From assembly GCA_046483125.1 (NCBI GenBank), contig JAWODU010000119.1:13011-77010 (forward strand): 64,000 nucleotides of DNA. Direction: 5' to 3'. The position numbers were made by a program, and so were the translations under genes. The DNA comes from JAWODU01 sp046483125 (lineage in GTDB: Bacteria > Verrucomicrobiota > Kiritimatiellia > UBA8416 > JAWODU01). Under the pieces are notes generated by a model. That model had not been told where the DNA came from and did not search any database. It saw only the letters and a program-made list of their open reading frames with translations. This document shows positions 52,298 through 60,177 of the stretch, piece by piece (the stretch's first letter is position 1; every line of letters begins with the position of its first letter).

Positions 52298-53203
52298 CTA
52301 CGCCGGGGCCTTTTTCCGGCGTCTCTTTTTTCGCGTGGCCCCGAAACTTTCGCGCATACCCTTGTCGATATTTTCCCTCGAAGCCTTCTGGGCCATATGT
52401 TTTATCTTTTTGTACTCTTTTTCCACCTTGTCGAAACTCCCTTCAAGATGCATGGCCCGCGCGGAGAATTCCGCCAGCTTGCTGTCCTCGAATACTTCAA
52501 AAAATTTCGATGTCAGCCAGACCCCGGCGAGATATTCGAGCATATCGGAAAAAGACGATTCCACGATGAGTTTCGTCGCATCCGCGATCACACCTTCATG
52601 CTTTATGCGCTGTGAAACCTCACTGGTCGATTCTATATCAAAAAGTTCCGCGCAGGGCAGAAGACTTGCCGTTTCAATAGTCTGCGACGTAAACGACAGC
52701 GGCCTGGGGTATACAATGACGGTTTTCCCTATCCTCTTTTCCAGCGCTTCCCCGACGATGTAATCTTTGATCTCCACTGACTGTTCATACATAGTATCCT
52801 GGTTGATGCCCGGGAAAAACTTGAATTCGCGCCCCGCGTCTCCCAGCACCGTCGCTCCCTTGTCCCCTATGACTATCAGAGCCGTCTTCTCATCGGGCCT
52901 GTCGCCCTGGACATTGGCCGCCTCGCGAATAACGCCCTGGTTCAGCCCCCCCATGAAGCCGGAATCGGAGGTCACCACAATAATGCCGAGCCTGTCGGAC
53001 TCAACGCGTACGAGGGGATCGTCAATATCAACAAGATTGACGACACGGAAGAATTCCGAAAAGGCGTCCATGAACCTGTCGAACCGCTCTTTTTCCTTTT
53101 CCATCATGTGGTAATGCGAAGCGGCGATATTCTTCAGCGTTTCGATCAGGTTCAGGAGTTCGGCCTGGAACTGTTCTTCTTTTCTGATTTCGTTGAGCTG
53201 CAT
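52298..53203 (-). CDS. atpG: F-type rotary ATPase gamma subunit, divergent
   Basis: 301 residues: N-terminal helix (about 1-60), Rossmann-like middle (IIVVTSDSGFMGGLNQGVI, matching SSDRGLCGGLN), and the C-terminal helix from about 235 (ARAMHLEGSFDKVEKEYKKIKHM). The usual last motif QAxITxELxEIVxGA is replaced by ASRENIDKGMRESFG and a basic tail RKKRRRKK. In a normal enzyme the C-terminal helix sits in the hydrophobic sleeve of alpha3-beta3, so the charged tail is odd. The central shaft role is inferred from homology. Confidence 0.88.
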   Translation of the reverse strand: MQLNEIRKEEQFQAELLNLIETLKNIAASHYHMMEKEKERFDRFMDAFSEFFRVVNLVDIDDPLVRVESDRLGIIVVTSDSGFMGGLNQGVIREAANVQGDRPDEKTALIVIGDKGATVLGDAGREFKFFPGINQDTMYEQSVEIKDYIVGEALEKRIGKTVIVYPRPLSFTSQTIETASLLPCAELFDIESTSEVSQRIKHEGVIADATKLIVESSFSDMLEYLAGVWLTSKFFEVFEDSKLAEFSARAMHLEGSFDKVEKEYKKIKHMAQKASRENIDKGMRESFGATRKKRRRKKAPA

Positions 53204-53257
53204 GAGAGATTTTTTGTTGTGCGTTGTTTCAGCGGTTCACGGTTAAAGTTGTCCCAA

Positions 53258-53460
53258 TCCCCGTCTGCAGGAGTCCGTCGGCTGAAGGACGAAGATCATT
53301 TCCGTCCCGACCTTCGGCGAACAGGGGTTCGCCTCCTACATTTCCCGTTTGGGTTCGCCTCCTGCATTTCCCGTTTGGCTTCGCCTCCTGCATTTTCCAT
53401 CCCGTTTGCAGGAGCGGGTGTCTCACCCGCCATAGTCCGTCGGCTGACGGACGAATCCTT
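53258..53460. repeat. Tandem hairpin repeats between b-delta and gamma
   Basis: One full GGCGAAC-type hairpin (53317-53341), three truncated GTTCGCCTCCTGCA repeats spaced by ATTTCCCGTTTGG, a GCGGGTG-TCT-CACCCGC hairpin (53413-53430) and GTCCGTC stems (53266-53285 and 53437-53456). No gene. Confidence 0.85.
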
Positions 53461-53466
53461 CTGAAA

Positions 53467-54210
53467 TTATTCCACGTTCTTTCTCAGTTCCGCGGCGGCT
53501 TCTTTGTAACGGTTCAGCAGGGTCCCGTCGATTTCCAGACTGCCCATTTTGAGAGATAACCCCGCCAGTAATTCTTCGTCGACCTGTTCCTCCACTTTCA
53601 CATCCGACCCGAATTTTTCCTTGAGCAGACCTTCCAGCCTCCGTTTCTGTTCCTCGTCCATGGGATGACTGGTCCTGAATTCCGCCTGAGAAGCGTCGGC
53701 GGTGATATTACTGGCGTCAATTTCTTCAAGCGCGTCAAGCAGTTCATTGATAAAATGCTTGTTTAATTCAGGTGTTATTTCTTCGCTTACGACCAGTTTA
53801 AAGACTTCCGCCCCGTATTCAACCGCCTTTTCTTCCATATTGCGCTCGATTTCCTCCCTGATCTTGCTCTCCTGCTGTCGGGCGCGCTGGACTATCTGCT
53901 CGGCTTCCTTATTCGCTTCGGACGTGATCTGTTCTTTTACCGACGCAAGTTCTTTTTCCCCTTCTTCACGGCGTTTCTGCAGTTCCTCTTCCGCTTCGGC
54001 TTTCTGCTTTTCAAAAGCCTTCTCGTGTTCTTCTATTTCCCTGCGGATCCCCTCTTCCTTCCTGCGCACCTCCGTTTCGACCTGCCTGATCCGTTTGACG
54101 GCCGTCATGGTATCGCTGAGAAGAAGGCGTTTGACGACAATGATAATCACCGCCAGCACAACCGCGTGCGCCAGTATTATCGGTATAAGCAATCTCAGTA
54201 TTTCCGGCAT
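53467..54210 (-). CDS. atpFH: F-type ATPase b-delta fusion subunit
   Basis: 247 residues from ATG 54210 (GGGGA about 8 bases upstream); the longer frame begins in a hairpin repeat. One TM (about 4-26), a long charged coiled coil (about 30-140) as in subunit b, then a delta-type C-terminal domain ending ELLAGLSLKMGSLEIDGTLL, which matches the delta signature ([20 protein letters not shown]). The N-terminal six-helix domain of delta, which normally binds the alpha N-termini, is not visible. Stator function is inferred. Confidence 0.9.
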   Translation of the reverse strand: MPEILRLLIPIILAHAVVLAVIIIVVKRLLLSDTMTAVKRIRQVETEVRRKEEGIRREIEEHEKAFEKQKAEAEEELQKRREEGEKELASVKEQITSEANKEAEQIVQRARQQESKIREEIERNMEEKAVEYGAEVFKLVVSEEITPELNKHFINELLDALEEIDASNITADASQAEFRTSHPMDEEQKRRLEGLLKEKFGSDVKVEEQVDEELLAGLSLKMGSLEIDGTLLNRYKEAAAELRKNVE

Positions 54211-54227
54211 AATCACTTCCCCTTTAT

Positions 54228-54362
54228 GGGTCCCGACCTTCGGCGAACAGGGGTTCGCCTCCTGCATTTCCCGTTTGGGTTCGCCTCCTGCACTCCTCTC
54301 CGACCGACCCCTCTTCCAACAAGCAACTAATGACTAAGGACCAGGGACTAAGAACTAAGAAC
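54228..54362. repeat. Hairpin and 7-bp repeats between c and b-delta
   Basis: From the c-subunit stop: a 7-bp GACTAAG/GACCAGG/AACTAAG array (54322-54362), then GTTCGCCTCCTGCA repeats and a GGCGAAC-type hairpin (54233-54262). Confidence 0.85.
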
Positions 54363-54366
54363 ACCC

Positions 54367-54585
54367 CTATCCTCCTCTTCCAAAGAGGTGAAACAGTATC
54401 AGCAACGCTATTACCGCTATCGATTCAGCGAAAATCAGGGCTATTATCATAGCCTGGAGTATCTTGGGCGCCGCTGACGGATTTCTTCCCAACGCCCGGA
54501 TACTTCCGTACCCGATAGCCGCTATCACGGCCGAGGGGCCGATGATCGTTACGAACATTACCAGAAATATTATAAAGTTTTCCAT
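54367..54585 (-). CDS. atpE: F-type ATPase c subunit
   Basis: 72 residues, two TM helices joined by the polar loop RALGRNPSAAPK (usual RQP). Glu54 in LIFAESIAVIALL is the ion-binding carboxylate, exactly 20 residues after the loop Arg34 as in E. coli and Ilyobacter. Ser55 follows, but the position of the Na-binding Gln in helix 1 is Ile21, so sodium specificity is not supported. The family ring would sit in the inner membrane. The window has no subunit a gene to pair with it. Confidence 0.93.
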   Translation of the reverse strand: MENFIIFLVMFVTIIGPSAVIAAIGYGSIRALGRNPSAAPKILQAMIIALIFAESIAVIALLILFHLFGRGG

Positions 54586-54657
54586 AGAAAATAATGCCGT
54601 ACTCTCAGGGCAAAATTCACGTTTTTTTTCTCATCTTCGCCAAACAAAGCATTCCCG

Positions 54658-54765
54658 CCGTCCCGACCTTAAACCCGACCTTCGGCGAACAGGGGTTCGC
54701 CTCCTACATTTCCCGTTTGGGTTCGCCTCCTGCACTCCTCCAGACGTTGTAGCAGCGGGTGCCCT
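54658..54765. repeat. Hairpin repeats between epsilon and c
   Basis: GGCGAAC-type hairpin (54679-54706), a truncated GTTCGCCTCCTGCA copy and a TGTAGCAGCGGGTG half-module (54746-54762). Confidence 0.8.
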
Positions 54766-54773
54766 CCCCCCCA

Positions 54774-55001
54774 TCACTCCTCCACCAGTACGGTACACTC
54801 GTTGTTGTCGAACTTCACCATGCCCTGCTTGATGGGCACCGCGGTTTCCCAGTCCACTACTACCTTACCCGGACGCAGGAGGCTCGTAATAGGCGCGTGA
54901 TAGTCGAGAATTTCAAACTCCGCCATATCTCCCGGCAGGAAGACGCTTTTCGCCTCCCCCTCGTAGATCACGTGCTTCGGATTGAGAATCGTGACTTTCA
55001 A
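54774..55001 (-). CDS. atpC: F-type ATPase epsilon subunit, short form
   Basis: 75 residues, only the N-terminal beta sandwich (MKVTILNPKHVIYEGEAKSV, FEILDYHAPITSLLRPGKVV). The C-terminal helical hairpin that inhibits ATP hydrolysis is absent. Start is a TTG at 55001 directly after a TTACAGG 7-bp repeat, with no clear ribosome-binding site. Placed before c, unlike the standard operon where epsilon is last. Confidence 0.9.
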   Translation of the reverse strand: MKVTILNPKHVIYEGEAKSVFLPGDMAEFEILDYHAPITSLLRPGKVVVDWETAVPIKQGMVKFDNNECTVLVEE

Positions 55002-55358
55002 ACAGGGTTACAGGTTACAGGTTACAGGGTTACCCCAAATCTTAATCCTAATCTTAATCCCTCTCCGTCCTCCATCCCGACCTTCGGCGAACAGTGGTTC
55101 GCCTCCTACATGTACGCGTGAGGACACGCGTTACTACACCTTCCGACGTTGTAGTAGCGGGTGTCTCACCCGCAGGTCTTCTGCAGGAGCCGATCCCCTG
55201 ATCGGCGAAGGTCCGTGTAATCAGTGCCCGTCCCCTCTTCCCCCCGGGCCCATTTCCATCCGTGAAATCCGTGGTTACTCCCCTCTCCTCCCATCTTAAT
55301 CCCAATCTTAATCTCCCCCTCCGTCCTCTGTCATCCGTCCTCCGTCCTCCGCCCTCCG
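55002..55358. repeat. Large repeat block between alpha-2 and epsilon
   Basis: From the alpha-2 stop (55359): CGGATGA-type 7-bp units and GGGGGAGATTAAGATTGG (55290-55358), spacer, then the 139-bp inverted-repeat copy A (55079-55217). It ends with CTTAAT units (55036-55060) and TTACAGG units (55002-55030). No gene. Confidence 0.85.
55079..55217 (+). repeat. 139-bp inverted repeat, copy A
   Basis: Nearly identical to the reverse complement of 59765-59903, same length. It contains four hairpin modules in order: GGCGAAC, ACGCGTG, GCGGGTG and GCCGATC types, each bordered by a TGTAG/CTACA flank. Confidence 0.9.
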
Positions 55359-56846
55359 TCATACATCCCCCGTCCGGCTTTCCACATACTCTTCTATTGC
55401 CGCGTCGAGTTCCTTTTCCATATCCGGAGTCAGCTCGACCTTCTCCTGTATTTGGGTAACCAGCGCTTCACTGCGTCCCTTGACATAATCGTATATTTCT
55501 TTGTTGAATCCGGCCCTCTTGTCCTCCGGCAGATTTTCAACTACTCCCTTGTCCAGCGCGTACAGAAGCACCATCACTTCGGCCAGCGTCACGGGGTCGA
55601 ACTGCCCCTGCTGAAGCACGGCCATGATCGACCGGCCTCTGTTGAAAACCTTTTCGGCCTCTCCCGAGAGTCCCGACTGCAGTTTGCTCAGTTTCACCAG
55701 TTCGGAGTACTGCGCGTAATCGGCCCGCAATTTTGAACTCAACGATTTCAAACGCGGCGGCTGTACGCGCCCTCCGATGATGGAAAGCGACAACGTAAAA
55801 TCAATCGCCGGCCTGTAACCTTCGGCGAACATTGTATTGCTCATGCACACCTGCCCGTCGCACATTGAAGCCAGGTTCGAGGGGATATACCCGGTAAGAT
55901 CGCCCTGGAGCGTCTCCGCTATCCCCAGAAACGTCATGGAACCTCCTCCGTATTTCTCGTTGAATCTGCCGGCCCGTTCCATGAGCTGGGTCTGAACGTA
56001 AAATATATCACCGGGATAGGCCTCGCGTCCGGGAGGGCGCTCGAGAAGAAGCGAAAGCTGGCGATAAGCCCATGCGTGTTTGGTCAGGTCGTCGAAGACG
56101 ATAAGAACGTCCTTCCCCTTTTGCGCGAAATAATCTCCCATGGACGCCGCCGCAAAGGGCACGATGTACTGCTCCCCCACGGGAGCGTTATCCGTCGCCG
56201 CCATTATAACCGTATAGTCGAGCGCTCCGGCTTTTTTCAGAGTAGACACCGTTTTCTGAAGCCCGGAAACGGACTTGCCGACACAGCAGTATATGCAGAT
56301 CATGCCCGTGTCCTTCTGGTTGATAATGGCGTCCACGCAGACAACAGTCTTCCCCGTCATCCGGTCTCCCAGGATAAGCTGTCTCTGCCCCATGGCCACC
56401 GGAATCAATACGTCCACTACTTTTGTTCCCACGCTGAGATACCGGTCCACCGGCGCCCTGTGCACTATCGGGGGAGACGCCTTGAACACCTCCATGCGCC
56501 CCGCCGCGTCGATCTCCTTTCCCTGATCTGCCGGCTCTCCCATGGCCGTCACCACGCGTCCGACGAACCCCTCTCCGACCGGTATGGTGAACGGCTCGCT
56601 CACGCCGGAGACATCCTTGCCCATTTTGAGCTTCCCCTGATCGCCGAGAACCAGGGCCAGCACGTCGTTTTCGTCATATCCCATGATGATGCCCCTTACA
56701 CCATCCCCCATGTCCACTATCTGGCCGTTCAGGCACGTCGGGAGACCCTGTATCCTGGCAATGATCTCCTTTACGTCCTTGATCACGCCCTTCTCTTCGA
56801 CCTTCATCTTAAACAGAGGTATCCTGGAACCGCCTGATCTGATCAT
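55359..56846 (-). CDS. F-type ATPase alpha-like subunit 2, arginine finger lost
   Basis: 495 residues, clearly alpha family. Walker A GDRMTGKT (near residue 160), VLIVFDDLTKHAWAYRQLSLLLERPPGREAYPGD and the C-terminal helical domain are present. The alpha signature usually reading GLSVSRVG is here TLSLSIIG: the arginine finger that completes the catalytic site on beta is Ile356. An Arg appears four residues later (GGRVQ). The GQK of the canonical enzyme is GKS. ATG 56846 has AAGGAGG 7 bases upstream and overlaps alpha-1 by 38 bp; an ATG at 56807 is less likely. Confidence 0.93.
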   Translation of the reverse strand: MIRSGGSRIPLFKMKVEEKGVIKDVKEIIARIQGLPTCLNGQIVDMGDGVRGIIMGYDENDVLALVLGDQGKLKMGKDVSGVSEPFTIPVGEGFVGRVVTAMGEPADQGKEIDAAGRMEVFKASPPIVHRAPVDRYLSVGTKVVDVLIPVAMGQRQLILGDRMTGKTVVCVDAIINQKDTGMICIYCCVGKSVSGLQKTVSTLKKAGALDYTVIMAATDNAPVGEQYIVPFAAASMGDYFAQKGKDVLIVFDDLTKHAWAYRQLSLLLERPPGREAYPGDIFYVQTQLMERAGRFNEKYGGGSMTFLGIAETLQGDLTGYIPSNLASMCDGQVCMSNTMFAEGYRPAIDFTLSLSIIGGRVQPPRLKSLSSKLRADYAQYSELVKLSKLQSGLSGEAEKVFNRGRSIMAVLQQGQFDPVTLAEVMVLLYALDKGVVENLPEDKRAGFNKEIYDYVKGRSEALVTQIQEKVELTPDMEKELDAAIEEYVESRTGDV

Positions 56847-58272
56847 TCAGAGCCTCCTTGATATCATCCGTCATTTCCTGTTTTTCAACCAGGTCCCTGA
56901 TTACGTCCGGGCGCTGTGCGCGAATCTGCTTTATCAGGCCGTCCAGCCGGCCCCGCACCTCCGGCGGTTCCACGCCCTTCAGAAATCCCTCCGCCAGCGC
57001 GTGGAGAATAATCACCTGTTCCTCAAGCGGGCACGGCCTGTTCGGCCCCTGCTTCAGTATCTCCTCGAGAATTTTGCCGTTTTTCAGGCGCTGTTCGACT
57101 TCCGGAGAAGCGCCCGCCTTGATCCTGGTGAGTTTTTCCAGTTCCTTGTATCGCACGAATTCAAGCTGGAGCATGCCGACCAGCTTCTTCATGGCGGGCC
57201 ACTGCACCTTGCTTCCGATACGGGAAACGGACAGCCCCATGTCGATAGCCGGTTTGAAACCTTCGCTGAAAAGGGACGCGTTAAAGTAAATCTGGCCGTC
57301 CGTCATTGAGATGGTATTGGAAGGGATATAACCCGCGACGTCGCCCTGCAGGGTCTCCACGATGGGCAGGTGGGTCATGGAGCCTCCGCCCCTGTCCGCG
57401 TTCAGCTTACAGGCTCGCTCAACAAGCTGGGAGTGAATGTAGAATATATCGCCGGGATAGGCGTCACGGCCCGGCGCCCGCTCCAGAAGAAGCGAAATCT
57501 GGCGGTAAGCCCAGGCGTGCTTGGTGAAATCGTCAAACACAACCAGCACATCCGCGCCCTTCTCGAACATGAAATACTCGCCCATGCTGGCCGCCACGTA
57601 CGGGACCATGTACTGCTGACCCATGGGGGCCGATGCGCTGGCCGCCACTATAAGACTGTAATCCCACACCCCGCCGGCGTTGAACATATCGACAACGGTG
57701 CTCAGCGCCGCTTCCGACTTTCCGATCAGGCAGTAAATGCAGATAACGTTCCGGCCCTTCTGGCTCAGTATCGCGTCCACGCCCATGGTGGTCTTCCCGG
57801 TCATCCGGTCTCCGATCAGAAGCATCCTCTGTCCCTTGCCCACCGGCTTCATCATGTCCACTATCTTGATGCCGGTCTGCAGAACGTCGGTAAGGGGAAT
57901 GCGCTCCAGCACCGAAGGCGCCTTGCCGAAGATCGGGTAATACTTGCTTTCTCTTACGGGCCCCTTTCCGTCCAGCGGCTTCCCCAGCGCGTCCACGCGC
58001 CTGCCGATGAAATTGTCGCCGACGGGTATTTTAAATTCGTCGATTGAAGTCGTAACGGAGTCGCCCGGCTTGATCGAAGCGCCTTCGTCCACCACAAGCG
58101 CCAGCACATAGTCCCCGTCAAAGCCCAGGATGATGCCCTGAGAATGGGATCCTATGCCCGCAATCTGCCCGAACATGCAGTTGGAAAGGCCGGTCACATG
58201 CACGACATCCTGGCGGATTTCCACCACCTTGCCGTGCTCTTTCATTTTGAGCAGGTCTATCTTAAGAGCCAC
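56809..58272 (-). CDS. atpA: F-type ATPase alpha subunit 1
   Basis: 487 residues. Walker A GDRMTGKT at about 154-161, VLVVFDDFTKHAWAYRQISLLLERAPGRDAYPGD, and MGLSVSRIGSKVQ with the arginine finger kept (Arg351). The N-terminus (MALKIDLLKMKEHGKVVEI) is about 14 residues shorter than in E. coli and lacks the amphipathic helix that binds delta. The GTG start at 58272 follows AAGGAA. Two alpha genes in tandem, of which this is the catalytically complete one. Confidence 0.94.
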   Translation of the reverse strand: MALKIDLLKMKEHGKVVEIRQDVVHVTGLSNCMFGQIAGIGSHSQGIILGFDGDYVLALVVDEGASIKPGDSVTTSIDEFKIPVGDNFIGRRVDALGKPLDGKGPVRESKYYPIFGKAPSVLERIPLTDVLQTGIKIVDMMKPVGKGQRMLLIGDRMTGKTTMGVDAILSQKGRNVICIYCLIGKSEAALSTVVDMFNAGGVWDYSLIVAASASAPMGQQYMVPYVAASMGEYFMFEKGADVLVVFDDFTKHAWAYRQISLLLERAPGRDAYPGDIFYIHSQLVERACKLNADRGGGSMTHLPIVETLQGDVAGYIPSNTISMTDGQIYFNASLFSEGFKPAIDMGLSVSRIGSKVQWPAMKKLVGMLQLEFVRYKELEKLTRIKAGASPEVEQRLKNGKILEEILKQGPNRPCPLEEQVIILHALAEGFLKGVEPPEVRGRLDGLIKQIRAQRPDVIRDLVEKQEMTDDIKEALNDQIRRFQDTSV

Positions 58273-58351
58273 TGGTGTCTTCTTTCCTTGCGGATCCGTT
58301 GCCGTATCGCAGCGCCCTCAAGGACCTTCCCCCCCTCACTCCCCGGGATGG

Positions 58352-59692
58352 TCAGGTCGGAGGTCCCTCCGACTCGGAGCGCCCGACCTCTCCGCTGAGC
58401 GCTTCGGCCTTGGTCCTTGAGAACCACCGGAGGAAGAATAGTAGGCTCATTACCCCCAGGAAGACAAGAATAATCCAGATGATCAGCCACGTGGTTTTCG
58501 GGCTCGGCGGCTGTACGTCAAACCCGAATTTCGGAGTAATAACTTTCAGGGACGCCTTGATACGGGCAATTTTCTTTTCAAGACGGTCCAGTTCCCTGTT
58601 CTGCCGCCTGTAGAAGGCAACGTATTCAGGGCCCAGTTCCTCCGGGGCGGGCTGTCCGGAGATTTCCTTCAGTTCTTCAAGCACATCATCCAGGTAATCC
58701 CTTATGGAATCGTACTGCTCGCCCCCCCTGATCAGGCCCATAACATTGGTAACTGCCGTCTGCATGGCGGCGATCCGCGGCTCGTTTACGTCCCACCTGT
58801 CCCTGATCTTTATCTCGTACGTCTTTGTTTCGCCGCCCGGTATCTTCAGATTATCCTTATAGACGTAACAGCCCTCGCCGTCCTCTCGGACCGCCACGCG
58901 AAGTTCCCCGGCGTCCAGCACGTCCTGTATGCCGATTTCTTTCGGAAGATTATGCCTGAATCGCTCGAATACCCTCTCCCGGTCCGAAGTGTTCCTGACC
59001 GTAATTTTGAATACAGCCGTCCCGAACTCCTGCGGTTCCGGCGCTTCGGCCGTTTCCGATATCGTTTCAGCTCCCACTTCTCCCTTCACGGCGCCCGGGT
59101 CCCGCCCGGTGCCCAGCACCATGTTCTCCAGCCGTCCTATGTCCTTCTTCACCGTATCAAACGCGTCGGAATTTGTTTCATACGCCTGGATATGTTCCAT
59201 CGCGTCCTGATTCGGCTTAAGCGCTTTTTCCTCCTGCAGTTTTCTTATGCCGTCCAGCGTCTCCTTTACCTGGGCGCCCAGCTTTTCGGCAACATCGGAA
59301 TAGTCGGTTCCCTTGAGTTTTTCAACAAGCTGGGCCGCGTGCTCTTGCAGGTCCGCCATTTCCTCTTCGGGAATGGCCCAGATATCCCTTATCTCCACCC
59401 TGAACACCTGTATAGCATCGGCGGAACCCCGCGGGCCGAGTTCGACTTCCCGATGGACATAGTACGCGTCGTTCTTGACGTCATAGCCTATATCCAGCCC
59501 GCCCGTGTTGAGAATGTCGTTTGTGCGCACACCTACCGGCAGATAGCGCTTAACCTGTTCGGTCTGCGGCGTATCTTTCGGGTTTCCCACCCTGATGCGG
59601 TAAACAACCTTGGCGGCGTCCGCGGCCGCCGCAGAGAGGAACACTCCAAGCACAGCGGCCGCAATAAATGCAAATGGAGTTTTACGAGTCAT
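58352..59692 (-). CDS. Signal-peptide, duplicated-domain, coiled-coil membrane protein linked to the ATPase
   Basis: 446 residues from ATG 59692; the upstream frame is repeat DNA. Signal peptide (1-26, ending AAADAAK), beta domain A (VVYRIRVGNPKDT...FRVEIRDIW, about 28-118), a helical region, beta domain B (AVFKITVRNTSDR...YEIKIRDRW, about 212-305), a helical/coiled-coil region (about 310-395), one TM (TTWLIIWIILVFLGVMSLLFF, about 400-420) and a 25-residue cytoplasmic tail. Domains A and B are homologous to each other. No known family is recognised. It lies 79 bp before alpha-1 on the same strand, so it may anchor or gate the complex; this is a hypothesis. Confidence 0.8.
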   Translation of the reverse strand: MTRKTPFAFIAAAVLGVFLSAAAADAAKVVYRIRVGNPKDTPQTEQVKRYLPVGVRTNDILNTGGLDIGYDVKNDAYYVHREVELGPRGSADAIQVFRVEIRDIWAIPEEEMADLQEHAAQLVEKLKGTDYSDVAEKLGAQVKETLDGIRKLQEEKALKPNQDAMEHIQAYETNSDAFDTVKKDIGRLENMVLGTGRDPGAVKGEVGAETISETAEAPEPQEFGTAVFKITVRNTSDRERVFERFRHNLPKEIGIQDVLDAGELRVAVREDGEGCYVYKDNLKIPGGETKTYEIKIRDRWDVNEPRIAAMQTAVTNVMGLIRGGEQYDSIRDYLDDVLEELKEISGQPAPEELGPEYVAFYRRQNRELDRLEKKIARIKASLKVITPKFGFDVQPPSPKTTWLIIWIILVFLGVMSLLFFLRWFSRTKAEALSGEVGRSESEGPPT

Positions 59693-60177
59693 AATACAGT
59701 GTCCGTAGAATAGCATGTAATGTAAGGGCTTGTCGAGTTTCGAGATAGGAGCAACCACGGATGGCACGGACCTTCGCCGATCGGGGGATCGGCTCCTACG
59801 GAAGCCCTGCGGGTGAGACACCCGCTGCTACAACGTCGGAAGGTGTAGTAACGCGTGTCCTCACGCGTATATGTAGGAGGCGAACCATGTTCGCCGAAGG
59901 TCGGGACGGAGGGCAGATGACGGATGACGGACGACAGACGACAGAGGGAGAGATTAAGATTGGGATTAAGATGGGAGGAGAGAAACATTACGATTAATTG
60001 ACCCACAACGTCTCTACTGCCCTGCTCCCATTGCATCGCGTCCGGCGGCGCTACAAAACCTCCAGTACGCCGCCAGCGATGCGGGCTGGTGCGTCACGCA
60101 TTTCCCGTCCGCCGCGGCGGACGGAAAGGATTCGCAAATCGGATCGCAAGCTTGCCGGTTCTGGAAGCACCCACGCC
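59693..60177. repeat. Repeat block between the giant protein and the coiled-coil membrane protein
   Basis: The 485 bp hold element Y copy 3 (60002-60092), a composite 7-bp/6-bp array (59914-59995, here with the purine-rich strand on plus) and copy B of the 139-bp inverted repeat (59765-59903). The last 60 bp next to 60177 are spacer. No gene. Confidence 0.85.
59765..59903 (-). repeat. 139-bp inverted repeat, copy B
   Basis: Inverted partner of 55079-55217. Between the copies lie 4,547 bp with the coiled-coil membrane protein, alpha-1 and alpha-2. Confidence 0.9.

Noticed and set aside
54367..54585. A sodium-specific c-ring
   Set aside because: Glu54-Ser55 fits, but the Gln of the sodium site in helix 1 is Ile21, so the ion cannot be called.
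55079..55217. A possible insertion sequence
   Set aside because: No transposase open frame lies in or between the repeat copies; they consist of hairpins only.
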